A stretch of 64,000 nt of DNA from the NCBI RefSeq assembly GCF_004138165.1, contig NZ_RYFF01000010.1:62001-126000 (forward strand), in the 5' to 3' direction. Below, in pieces: positions 7,261 to 15,403 of this stretch (position 1 is its first letter; every line of letters begins with the position of its first letter). A program made the translations under genes and the position numbers. This stretch comes from Candidatus Chloroploca sp. Khr17. GTDB lineage: Bacteria; Chloroflexota; Chloroflexia; Chloroflexales; Chloroflexaceae. The notes beneath the pieces were generated by a model. That model had not been told where the DNA came from and did no database searches. It saw nothing but the letters and a program-made list of their open reading frames with translations.

Positions 7261-9402
7261 ATGGTTCGGCTGGAACACGAAATTTTGTTTACCCCGATTC
7301 CCGAGCGTATCGCCCGTCTGCGCGAACTTGCCTACAACCTCTGGTGGACCTGGCACCCCGAGGCGCAGGATCTCTATCGTCAGATCGATCCTGATCTGTG
7401 GGAGCTTGATTACCACAATCCGGTCGATTTCCTGCGTGATGTTCGTCAGCGCAAGCTTGAAGAAGCATCAGCCAATGCTGGCTATCTCAAGCTATATGAC
7501 GCTGTGATGAAGAGCTTCGATGGCTATGTTGGTGCAAAGAAGACCTGGTTTCGCAAGCACTATCCTGATGTGAAAGATGTGCAGATCGCCTATTTCAGTG
7601 CAGAGTTTGGCCTGCACGAGTCGCTGCCCATCTATTCAGGGGGCCTTGGTATTTTGTCAGGCGATCACGTCAAAGAGGCGTCTGACATGGATCTGCCCTT
7701 TGTGGCAGTTGGCTTTATCTATCCGCAGGGCTATTTTCGGCAGCGCCTTGATCCGAGTGGCTGGCAATTTGCCGAGTACAACAAGATGAACTTCGCAGAT
7801 GTGCCTGCGATCCCGGCACTTGACCCCGAGGGGCACGAGGTTGTCATTGAGGTTGAGTTGCCCGGACGCACGATCTATGCGAAGGTCTACAAATTCAAGG
7901 TTGGGCGGGTCGAGTTGTTATTGATGGATACGGATATCCACCCGAATAGCCCGCAAGACCGCGAATTGTCGGCACGTTTGTATGGTGGCGATCAAGAGAT
8001 GCGCATTTCGCAAGAGCTGGTGCTTGGCATTGGTGGGGTGCGTGCGCTGCGCCGTCTCGGGTATAGCCCAACAGTGTGGCATATGAATGAAGGGCACTCG
8101 GCCTTCCTGGTGTTGGAACTCTGCCGCGAACTGGTGGTTCAGGGCATAACCTTTGAAGAAGCGATGCAACAGGTGAAGACGCAGTGCGTCTTTACAACCC
8201 ATACCCCTGTGCCGGCAGGCAATGATGCGTTCCCGTTGCCCTTGATCGAGCGTTTCTTCTGGAGCTACTGGCCCCAGTTGAATCTGACTCGTGATGAGTT
8301 TATGGCGATTGCGTTGCAAGAGCAGCAGTGGGGGCCGACCTTTGCGATGACGGCGCTCGCGTTGCGGGCTTCCGACTACCACAACGGTGTGAGCAAGCTG
8401 CACGGCCATGTCGCCCGCGGGATGTGGCAGTGGCTGTATCCGGGCAAGAGCCGCGATGAGGTGCCGATTACCTCCATTACCAATGGCGTTCATACCTCAA
8501 CCTGGCTTGCGCCTGAATTGCATGAGCTATTCAATGCGTACCTTGGGAAGACCTGGGAAGACAATCTGGATGATCCCAAGGTCTGGAAGAAGATCTATCA
8601 AATCCCTGATGATGTGCTGTGGAATACGCGTCAGGGCCTGAAGAGCGAGTTGATTACCTTTGCCCGTGGGCGTCTGGCCGCGCATTACAAGCATCTTAAC
8701 CAGAATGCTCCGGTCTGGCCGGTACTCGAAGATGGCATTCTAACCCTTGGCTTTGCGCGTCGTTTTGCGACCTACAAGCGTGCCACGCTCATTTTCAAGG
8801 ATATCGAGCGGCTGAAGTATCTGCTCAACCGACCCGGCAAGCCGATCCAGATCATTTTTGCGGGTAAAGCGCATCCCAAGGATGATCCCGGCAAGCTCTT
8901 TATCCAGAATGTCTACCAACTGGCGCAGCAGCCAGGTCTGGCTGGGCGCATTGTTTTCCTGGAAGAGTATGATATGGCGGTCGGGCGGGCAATGACCCAG
9001 GGCGTTGATGTCTGGTTGAATAATCCGCGACGACCTTACGAGGCGAGTGGTACGAGCGGGATGAAAGCCAGCCTGAATGGGGCTCCCAATTGTTCGATCC
9101 TCGATGGCTGGTGGCCCGAGGCGTACAATGGTAAGAATGGCTGGGCTATTGGCGAAGAACGTGAGTATAGCAATCAGGATGAGCAGGATTGGAATGATGC
9201 GCAGTCGCTCTATCACCTGATTGAACACGAGATTGCCTCGACATTTTACGATGGACGTGATGCCAGTGGGGTGCCGACGGCGTGGGTTCAGATCTGCAAA
9301 GAAGCCATCGCTACGGTTGCGCCGGCCTTTAGTATGCGCCGTATGCTCGCTGATTATGTGCGCGAGTTGTATATGCCTGCGGCGGCGTCAGTGACCAAGT
9401 AG
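7261..9402 (+). CDS. glgP: Alpha-glucan (glycogen/maltodextrin) phosphorylase, GT35 short form
   Basis: Phosphorolyses alpha-1,4-glucan to glucose-1-phosphate. The 713-residue protein belongs to the shorter phosphorylase subfamily that carries the N-terminal domain starting LRELAYNLWWTWHPEA. Recognisable are YFSAEFGLHESLPIYSGGLG, the HMNEGHSAF motif and the PLP-binding region GTSGMKASLNG, whose Lys forms the Schiff base, followed by the phosphate-site region. The start has AGGAGAG a few bases upstream. A perfect hairpin closes the gene. It is monocistronic and presumably mobilises stored glycogen. Confidence 0.95.
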   Translation: MVRLEHEILFTPIPERIARLRELAYNLWWTWHPEAQDLYRQIDPDLWELDYHNPVDFLRDVRQRKLEEASANAGYLKLYDAVMKSFDGYVGAKKTWFRKHYPDVKDVQIAYFSAEFGLHESLPIYSGGLGILSGDHVKEASDMDLPFVAVGFIYPQGYFRQRLDPSGWQFAEYNKMNFADVPAIPALDPEGHEVVIEVELPGRTIYAKVYKFKVGRVELLLMDTDIHPNSPQDRELSARLYGGDQEMRISQELVLGIGGVRALRRLGYSPTVWHMNEGHSAFLVLELCRELVVQGITFEEAMQQVKTQCVFTTHTPVPAGNDAFPLPLIERFFWSYWPQLNLTRDEFMAIALQEQQWGPTFAMTALALRASDYHNGVSKLHGHVARGMWQWLYPGKSRDEVPITSITNGVHTSTWLAPELHELFNAYLGKTWEDNLDDPKVWKKIYQIPDDVLWNTRQGLKSELITFARGRLAAHYKHLNQNAPVWPVLEDGILTLGFARRFATYKRATLIFKDIERLKYLLNRPGKPIQIIFAGKAHPKDDPGKLFIQNVYQLAQQPGLAGRIVFLEEYDMAVGRAMTQGVDVWLNNPRRPYEASGTSGMKASLNGAPNCSILDGWWPEAYNGKNGWAIGEEREYSNQDEQDWNDAQSLYHLIEHEIASTFYDGRDASGVPTAWVQICKEAIATVAPAFSMRRMLADYVRELYMPAAASVTK

Positions 9403-9419
9403 GCTTGACGTGAGGCCAG

Positions 9420-9466
9420 CGTGCTCCCTCCACCAGTAAGTAAAACTTACTGGTGGAGGGAGCACG
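9420..9466 (+). terminator. Perfect 22-bp hairpin after glgP
   Basis: Arms 9420-9441 and 9445-9466 pair exactly around the loop AAA. No U-tract follows. The next gene starts 18 bases later. Confidence 0.75.
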
Positions 9467-9484
9467 TTGTTGTCGGGAGAATCT

Positions 9485-10336
9485 GTGACTTCCCCAACAC
9501 TTGAGGCTATCTATCATCGTCTGGTGACGCATTTTGGTCGCTTGCATGGGCCGCTGGCCGTGCGTCCCTGGTGGCCGATCTTTGGCGATGATCCGGCTTT
9601 CGAGATGCTTGTTGGGGCTGTGCTGGTGCAACAGACGCGCTGGGAGACGGTCGAGAAGGTCGTTCAGCGGTTGCTTGCGGCGGATCTGTTGTCGCCCGTT
9701 GCTCTGGGGCATGTGGAGGTTGCTGACCTGGTGCCACTGTTGCGTCCGGCGGCCTTTTATCCGCAGAAGGCGATCGGATTGCGAGCGCTTGCTGCTTATA
9801 TTTTGACCGGGTATCATGGGAGTACGACGAGGCTGTTGGCGCGTCCCTTGGAAGATCTGCGCGCTGAGTTGCTTGCGTTGCCTCGGATTGGCCCCGAGAC
9901 CTGCGATGTGACGATGCTTTATGGCGGTGGGCACCCGGTCTTTGTGGTTGATGCGTATACGCGGCGACTCTTTGCGCGCGTCGGGCCAGTTCCTCACCAG
10001 CATGAATATGAATGCTGGCGGCGCGACCGTTACGAGCAGGTGCGTCAGACGATTGAAGCGACCCTGGCCGCTTCTGTGCCTGCCGAGCCGCCGGTGGCGC
10101 TCTATGCCGAGTTTCATGCGCAGATCAACGAAGTCTGTGTGCGCTATTGTCTTGCTCGTCCGCGCTGCGACGGGCCTCCATCGCGCCGAGTCTATAGTCG
10201 TCAGGATGGCCGTGAGAGCTACCTTGACCATGCTGATGGCTGTCCGTTACGGGGGATCTGTCGATATTATCGTGAGGAGCAGCGCGATGCACCATCGCGA
10301 CGAAGTAGTGGTCGCAACCGGGGGAAGCCTGCTTGA
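9485..10336 (+). CDS. Endonuclease III-like HhH-GPD protein
   Basis: A DNA glycosylase-fold protein of 283 residues. The HhH-GPD core contains LVGAVLVQQTRWE, the helix-hairpin-helix LPRIGPETCD with the expected following VFVVDAYTRR, which carries the catalytic-type Asp. The C-terminus has a cysteine-rich region with Cys residues spaced as CVRYCLARPRC and CPLRGIC, plausibly an Fe-S cluster, though the spacing does not match classical EndoIII. The TTG at 9467 is rejected because it abuts the hairpin; the GTG at 9485 has GGGAG at a 5-base spacing. Its end overlaps the next gene by 50 bp. Probably base-excision repair or an EndoIII-related protein. Confidence 0.82.
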   Translation: MTSPTLEAIYHRLVTHFGRLHGPLAVRPWWPIFGDDPAFEMLVGAVLVQQTRWETVEKVVQRLLAADLLSPVALGHVEVADLVPLLRPAAFYPQKAIGLRALAAYILTGYHGSTTRLLARPLEDLRAELLALPRIGPETCDVTMLYGGGHPVFVVDAYTRRLFARVGPVPHQHEYECWRRDRYEQVRQTIEATLAASVPAEPPVALYAEFHAQINEVCVRYCLARPRCDGPPSRRVYSRQDGRESYLDHADGCPLRGICRYYREEQRDAPSRRSSGRNRGKPA

Positions 10337-11501
10337 AGTTCTGGTGGTCTTTACCCGGCTTGGGTTGACCTCGTTTGGCGGGCCGGTGGCGCATCTGGGC
10401 TATTTTCGTGAAGAGCTTGTGCAACGGCGGCGCTGGGTAGACGAGGCAACCTATGCTGATCTTGTGGCGCTCTGTCAGTTTCTGCCAGGCCCTGCCAGTA
10501 GTCAGGTTGGGATTGCGCTGGGGACGGTACGGGCCGGTGTTTGGGGCGGCCTGATGGCCTGGCTTGGTTTTACGTTGCCCTCGGCGCTGGCGCTGACGGC
10601 CTTTGCGCTTGGTTTGGCTGCCCTGGGCACTGCAAGCGACAGTGGTTGGCTCCAGGGTCTCAAAGTGGTTGCCGTCGCTGTGGTGGCCCAGGCCGTCTGG
10701 GGGATGGCGAAGAATTTGACGCCCGATCGCCTGCGGGTGACTCTGGCTTTTGCGGCGGCGGTGCTGATCCTGGTCTGGCCAACGGCGCTTAGCCAGGTAT
10801 TTGTGATTCTCGTGGGAGGGTTGGTGGGCTGGCGTTTGCTGGACGACGGATCGGTTGGCAAGACGGAGACGACGACCGCGATCCGTGTCCCGCGCTTGCT
10901 ATCCTGGTTGAGCGCTGTGCTGATGGTGCTTGGCCTGGTTGGGTTGCCGTTGCTGACGTCCGCAACGCAGAGCCAGCCGATTGCGTTGATCGACGCCTTT
11001 TTTCGGGCTGGTTCGCTTGTCTTTGGTGGCGGGCACGTTGTGTTACCCCTGCTTGAAGCGTATGTGGTTGCACCAGGATGGGTGAGCGCTGAAGAGTTTA
11101 TGGCGGGTTATGGGGCGGCTCAGGCGGTGCCGGGCCCGCTCTTTACGTTTGCAGCGTATCTTGGTGCGATCAGCAGCGTTCCACCAAATGGTTTGCTGGG
11201 GGCGGCTATCGCACTAACTGCCATCTTTTTACCCTCTTTTTTCCTGGTCTGGGCGGCTTTGCCGCTCTGGGCGCGTCTGCGTTCGGCGGCACCTGCGCAG
11301 GCAACCTTGCGTGGGGTGAATGCGGCAGTGGTAGGGATTTTGCTCGCTGCCCTATATGATCCGGTGATTACCAGTGCGATCCGCGGGCCACTTGAGGTTG
11401 CGGTGGCGCTGGTTGCTTTTGCCGCGCTGCAATTCTGGCGGGTTGCGCCGTGGATGGTGGTGATCGGGGTTGCCCTGATCGGGGCGGTCGTCTTGGGCTA
11501 G
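10287..11501 (+). CDS. chrA: Chromate transporter, ChrA family
   Basis: A 404-residue CHR-family membrane transporter made of two homologous halves. The motif of the first half, TSFGGPVAHLGYF...FLPGPASSQVG near residue 22, is mirrored in the second half by SLVFGGGHVVLPLLE...AVPGPLFTFAAYLG. About 10 transmembrane segments. The ATG at 10287 has GAGGAG seven bases upstream and lies inside the end of the nuclease gene, so the two are co-translated. Chromate efflux is the family annotation; whether this copy moves chromate is not shown. Confidence 0.9.
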   Translation: MHHRDEVVVATGGSLLEVLVVFTRLGLTSFGGPVAHLGYFREELVQRRRWVDEATYADLVALCQFLPGPASSQVGIALGTVRAGVWGGLMAWLGFTLPSALALTAFALGLAALGTASDSGWLQGLKVVAVAVVAQAVWGMAKNLTPDRLRVTLAFAAAVLILVWPTALSQVFVILVGGLVGWRLLDDGSVGKTETTTAIRVPRLLSWLSAVLMVLGLVGLPLLTSATQSQPIALIDAFFRAGSLVFGGGHVVLPLLEAYVVAPGWVSAEEFMAGYGAAQAVPGPLFTFAAYLGAISSVPPNGLLGAAIALTAIFLPSFFLVWAALPLWARLRSAAPAQATLRGVNAAVVGILLAALYDPVITSAIRGPLEVAVALVAFAALQFWRVAPWMVVIGVALIGAVVLG

Positions 11502-11544
11502 CAACGAGCAGCCCCAGGAATTGCGTTTGTGCTGGCGCAAGTTG

Positions 11545-11560
11545 GAGGGCGGTCGCCCTC
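11545..11560. terminator. Short GC-rich hairpin between convergent genes
   Basis: GAGGGC (11545-11550) pairs with GCCCTC (11555-11560) around GGTC. It lies between the chrA stop and the end of the large regulator. Weak compared with the other hairpins. Confidence 0.4.
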
Positions 11561-11564
11561 AAGG

Positions 11565-14500
11565 TCAATTGATGCGAACACCACGAGTGATCACCGATGC
11601 GCCGCGACGGCGGAGTTCGCATAGATCGCGGCTGACGGTGGCGGTGCTGACCTGTAGCATCCGTGCGAGGTCGGCCAGGGTCGGCGCAGCCTCTTGCTCG
11701 CTTGCCTGGATAAGCAGGTCGTGCAGGTTCCGTTGACGTGCCTCGCGGTTGGGCCGTTCATCGGTGGTGTCGGGGAGTGACCAGAGAAGGCGGACTTCTT
11801 CCCAGGGATGCAAGGGCCGCCCGGTTGGGGCATATTTGCCGGCGAGGGTTATCAGGGGTATGTGCGCCTGTTGCCGTGCGACGGCGCGTGCGAGGCGCTT
11901 GGCAAAGGGTGTTGTCGGCATCCCTGCGGCGAGGTCGGGGGGGAGGGTTGCGGCCTGGGTGCAGAGTTGCTCCCAGGCTGTCTGGTAGAAGCGGGCGGCT
12001 TCACCGGTCTCCCCAAGCAATTCGGCGGTGAGCCCCAGGTAATAGCGGGGATCGACCAAGGTTTGCACGCGGGCCTCAAGTGCTGCGGTGCTTGCAGCCA
12101 GGTGAGCGTGCGCCTGGGCAAACTGCCCCTGGCGGGCGGCAGCGAGCGCCGCAATGGCAGTGATCAGGGCCTGGTAGAAGCGCACTCCCATGTGCATATA
12201 GATACGTTCGGCATGGGCCACTGCGGTTCCGGCCAGGGCAAAATCGCCGACTTCCAGGCCGATCACGGCTTGCCAGAGCTCGATTTCGCCGGCGACACGA
12301 CGATCATCGCCGGTATGATTGCTTGCGCGGGCGGTCGCCAGATGATCACGGGCACAGGCAAACTCCTGGGTTGCCAGCGCAAGCATGGCTTGGCGGCAAT
12401 GGGTCAACGCTGCATTGCCCCCGCGCTCGTGCCAGAGGGCAATGGCCTGGCTCAGCAAGCTCTCGGCGCGGTCGAAGGCCCCCACGAGGATCATCAACTC
12501 GGCTAGATTCTCGAGGTCAGGCGGGTCAACGGCCGCATTGCGGGCGCAACTGGTGATCACCTGTTCGTACCCGCAAATGGCTGCGGCCAACTTGCCTTCA
12601 GCCTGATCCAGCGCGGCCAGGTTGGCACTCGCCACCAACCCGGGCATGACCAACCCGTGCGCGTCACAAAAGGCCTTGACCTGATTGTAGTCGGCGCGTG
12701 CAGCCCCAAAATCACCGGCAAAATGGTGATAGACGGCGAGCTTGCCGAGAGCGGCCACCTCATCTTCGATTGAGCCGCAGGCCGCAGCCAGATCGCGTGC
12801 GTACTTCAGATGCGCGATACCTTCGTGCAACAGCTCGAGGCGCTGGGCCACCTTGCCATATTGAAAATGCAGCCGAACCAGTTGCTCTGGGGTAGCGTCG
12901 TTGCTCAACTGGTCAAGGGCCGTACGAATTTTTGCGAGAGCAACCTGATTTGCGCCAAGGGTGAGCAAGTACTCTATCTCGGCAAGGGTCAATTGCAGCC
13001 GCAACGGCCCTCGCGCTGGCAAATAGCCGTTGAGGGTCGCGATCGCCGCCGCCTGTTCTTGGGCATGTTCAGGTGGATGCCAGTTCCAGACCTGGAGTTG
13101 TTCAAAGAGCAGTTCGCTATGGTACTCGGTATGCAGGGCCGACGCCAGGCTACTCTGCGCTAATGCGTCGAGCGCGTGCTTGATCAGGCGGAGGGCGACA
13201 CGATAATCGCCGCGTCGCCGCGCTTCTTTGCTGGCGGTGATGAGCAGCGGTAATGCCGCTTCCCACGACTCTGCGGCAAGGGCGTGCAAGGCACGGCGCA
13301 AGGGCGATGGACGAACATGTTTGTCGGGTAAGGCCAGCAGACGGGCATGATAGGTGCGTCGCGGTGCCGCGTCGAGCCGCTCGCGGGCGGCCTGAGCGAT
13401 CAGGGCATGCGCATACGTGTAGCCAGAGGGACACTGGCGGACGATATGGCGCTGAACCATGCGTTGAGCCTGTTCGATGATGCTTGGCGCAGACCAGTCG
13501 GTCAGTTGTACCAGCGCTTCAACGCTCAGCGGTTCATTCTGCAGGGCCATCAAGGTGAGCAAGGTGAGCTCGCGCTCAGCGAGGCTATCGAGCCTGAGGC
13601 CGACCGTATGGGCGAGATCAGGCACTGGCTCGAGCTCGAACAGGCCCCCGTCAAGCATCCAGCGCCCATCACGCTCACGGCGAAGCAACCCATCTTCGAG
13701 CAACCAGGCCACAACTTCGCGCAGAAAGAGCGGGTGTCCTCCGGTGAAAGATACGATCTGTTCTACGGCAGCATCTGTCCATGGCCCCAGGGTCTCTTCA
13801 AGTAGCATACGACACGCTGCCTCATGCAGCGAGGCAAGCTCGAGGCAACGTCCTGTGGCGAGCGTACCAAGGCGTTGAAAGGCTGCCCAGCGCCCGCCTT
13901 CTTCGCGTGCTGATGGACGATAACTCACGATCAGCATCAACGGGCATTTGGTATGCATTGTGGCGAGCCGGGACAACAGGGCCAGATCCGCCTCGCTCGC
14001 CTCGTGCATGCCATCCAGGATGAGGAGGAGCGGCGTATGGCTGGTTAAACCTTCAAGCAGGTGCACGAAGGTTGCGTGATACGATTCAGCGGAGAGTTCA
14101 GGGTGGCTTGTGATCTGGGGAGTGAGTCCGCACGCATCATCAGGGGGAAAGAGCGCTGTTACCTGGTGATACCAGGTTGGCGGGAGGATGGCGGCCAGGT
14201 GTTCGTAGTGCAACGGGGTCAGCAATGATGCCAGGGCTTGTTCGAGGGTACTCCGGGTGGAATCGGTGGTTGCCCGTGCGACCTGCCAATTACGCCAGTG
14301 GGCATCACCAGCCACATAGTCAAGCAGGTAACTCTTGCCTATGCCCGCCATCCCTTCGAGTAAAATCAGCGTTGCGTGAGAACTGGCTTGGTCCATCCAA
14401 TTCAAGATGCGCCGACGTTCATCGTCACGTCCCACAAGCGGTAACGTGGTCGGGAGCGCGGTTGGGGTTGGCCGTAGCGGTGGCGTGGTCTGGCGGATGA

Positions 14501-15233
14501 GGTACCGATAAGCCTGCTCGGTCTCGGGCCGTGGGGTAAAGCCAAATTCACGCTGGAGATGCTGGCACCATTGTTCATACTGTCTGATCGCCTCGCTGCG
14601 TGCCCCGAGGGCTTCAAAGACATGCAGCAAACTGACCTCGGCGACCTCGCGCAGGGGATCGAGTTGCAGCAACCGTAAGAGCAGATCCCGTGCTGACGCG
14701 AGTTGTCCTGCCTGGAGATCAACGGAGGCACACTGCTCTAAGCGGTTGAGTAAGCGTAAATGCAGCGTTTCGCGGGCAGGCAAGACCCACTCGTGATCGA
14801 GTTCAGGACAAAAGATCGGCTCGGGGCAAGCGAGAAGCAGTGTACGCTCGACCTGATCGGCTGGTTGGCGTAACAGGTGCTCGAAAGCGAGCAGATCACA
14901 ATCATCCTGGGGTGCGAGGGTTAGCGCAAGCGTTGTGGGGGTTGTTTGCAGCCGTGCCGCCGGCAAGAGGCGGCGTAACAGGTAGATCGTATCAGAAAGG
15001 CGGCGTCGGGCCACAAGATCAGGCAGGTCAGGATCAAGTTGCCCCACCAGATAGCTACGGTCAACTGCTCGACCATGGTGCAGCAAGAGATAGGCGAGCA
15101 GGGCGTGGGCGCGTGAACGGGGAGGCAGGGCCAGAGTCTGCGTTCCCAGCATGACGCGAAATGGCCCGAGGATCCAGAGTGAGACCACGGATAAAGATGT
15201 GATATCGTGCGAGCCCATACATGCGCTATTCAT
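11565..15233 (-). CDS. Large BTAD/AAA transcriptional regulator with C-terminal DeoR-like HTH
   Basis: A 1222-residue STAND-type regulator. It has an N-terminal OmpR-like winged helix (about residues 15-95), a bacterial transcriptional activation domain (about 110-245), a P-loop ATPase with Walker A GMAGIGKS near residue 293, a long TPR-like helical region from about 600 to 1150, and an extreme C-terminal HTH (LADLARMLQVSTATVSRD) resembling DeoR-type helices rather than the LuxR domain common in such proteins. The ORF extends to an ATG at 15290, but an extended -10 element lies inside that extension, so the ATG at 15233 is preferred (15218 is possible). It is divergent from the secreted beta-helix gene and may control it. 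Confidence 0.85.
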   Translation of the reverse strand: MNSACMGSHDITSLSVVSLWILGPFRVMLGTQTLALPPRSRAHALLAYLLLHHGRAVDRSYLVGQLDPDLPDLVARRRLSDTIYLLRRLLPAARLQTTPTTLALTLAPQDDCDLLAFEHLLRQPADQVERTLLLACPEPIFCPELDHEWVLPARETLHLRLLNRLEQCASVDLQAGQLASARDLLLRLLQLDPLREVAEVSLLHVFEALGARSEAIRQYEQWCQHLQREFGFTPRPETEQAYRYLIRQTTPPLRPTPTALPTTLPLVGRDDERRRILNWMDQASSHATLILLEGMAGIGKSYLLDYVAGDAHWRNWQVARATTDSTRSTLEQALASLLTPLHYEHLAAILPPTWYHQVTALFPPDDACGLTPQITSHPELSAESYHATFVHLLEGLTSHTPLLLILDGMHEASEADLALLSRLATMHTKCPLMLIVSYRPSAREEGGRWAAFQRLGTLATGRCLELASLHEAACRMLLEETLGPWTDAAVEQIVSFTGGHPLFLREVVAWLLEDGLLRRERDGRWMLDGGLFELEPVPDLAHTVGLRLDSLAERELTLLTLMALQNEPLSVEALVQLTDWSAPSIIEQAQRMVQRHIVRQCPSGYTYAHALIAQAARERLDAAPRRTYHARLLALPDKHVRPSPLRRALHALAAESWEAALPLLITASKEARRRGDYRVALRLIKHALDALAQSSLASALHTEYHSELLFEQLQVWNWHPPEHAQEQAAAIATLNGYLPARGPLRLQLTLAEIEYLLTLGANQVALAKIRTALDQLSNDATPEQLVRLHFQYGKVAQRLELLHEGIAHLKYARDLAAACGSIEDEVAALGKLAVYHHFAGDFGAARADYNQVKAFCDAHGLVMPGLVASANLAALDQAEGKLAAAICGYEQVITSCARNAAVDPPDLENLAELMILVGAFDRAESLLSQAIALWHERGGNAALTHCRQAMLALATQEFACARDHLATARASNHTGDDRRVAGEIELWQAVIGLEVGDFALAGTAVAHAERIYMHMGVRFYQALITAIAALAAARQGQFAQAHAHLAASTAALEARVQTLVDPRYYLGLTAELLGETGEAARFYQTAWEQLCTQAATLPPDLAAGMPTTPFAKRLARAVARQQAHIPLITLAGKYAPTGRPLHPWEEVRLLWSLPDTTDERPNREARQRNLHDLLIQASEQEAAPTLADLARMLQVSTATVSRDLCELRRRGASVITRGVRIN

Positions 15234-15257
15234 GTCATATATGTACACTAGATCTTG

Positions 15258-15266
15258 ATTATACCA
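15258..15266 (-). promoter_or_regulatory. Extended -10 promoter of the BTAD regulator
   Basis: On the minus strand TGG directly precedes TATAAT (15263-15258), a perfect extended -10. No good -35 is seen. Transcription would begin near 15250, which excludes the ATG at 15290 as start. Confidence 0.6.
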
Positions 15267-15305
15267 TGTTGCAAACAAAACGAGAGCCATACGAGAGCGA
15301 AGTTC

Positions 15306-15311
15306 TATAAT
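15306..15311 (+). promoter_or_regulatory. -10 element upstream of the beta-helix gene
   Basis: A consensus TATAAT on the plus strand, about 93 bp before the start codon and back-to-back with the regulator's promoter. The -35 is not convincing, which would fit an activator-dependent promoter. Confidence 0.4.
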
Positions 15312-15403
15312 GAGACCGTGCGCAACCTACTGTCCCCGGCAAGGAAGCTGTTTGCATCGCTGCCCTTCCCCTCCTTGCCATCTATGCCTGAGGGAGGTGC
15401 CTG

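Noticed and set aside
9467..9484. TTG at 9467 as start of the EndoIII-like gene
   Set aside because: It touches the base of the glgP hairpin and has no ribosome-binding site; GTG at 9485 does.
15234..15290. ATG at 15290 as start of the BTAD regulator
   Set aside because: The extended -10 promoter lies inside this stretch, so it would not be in the transcript.
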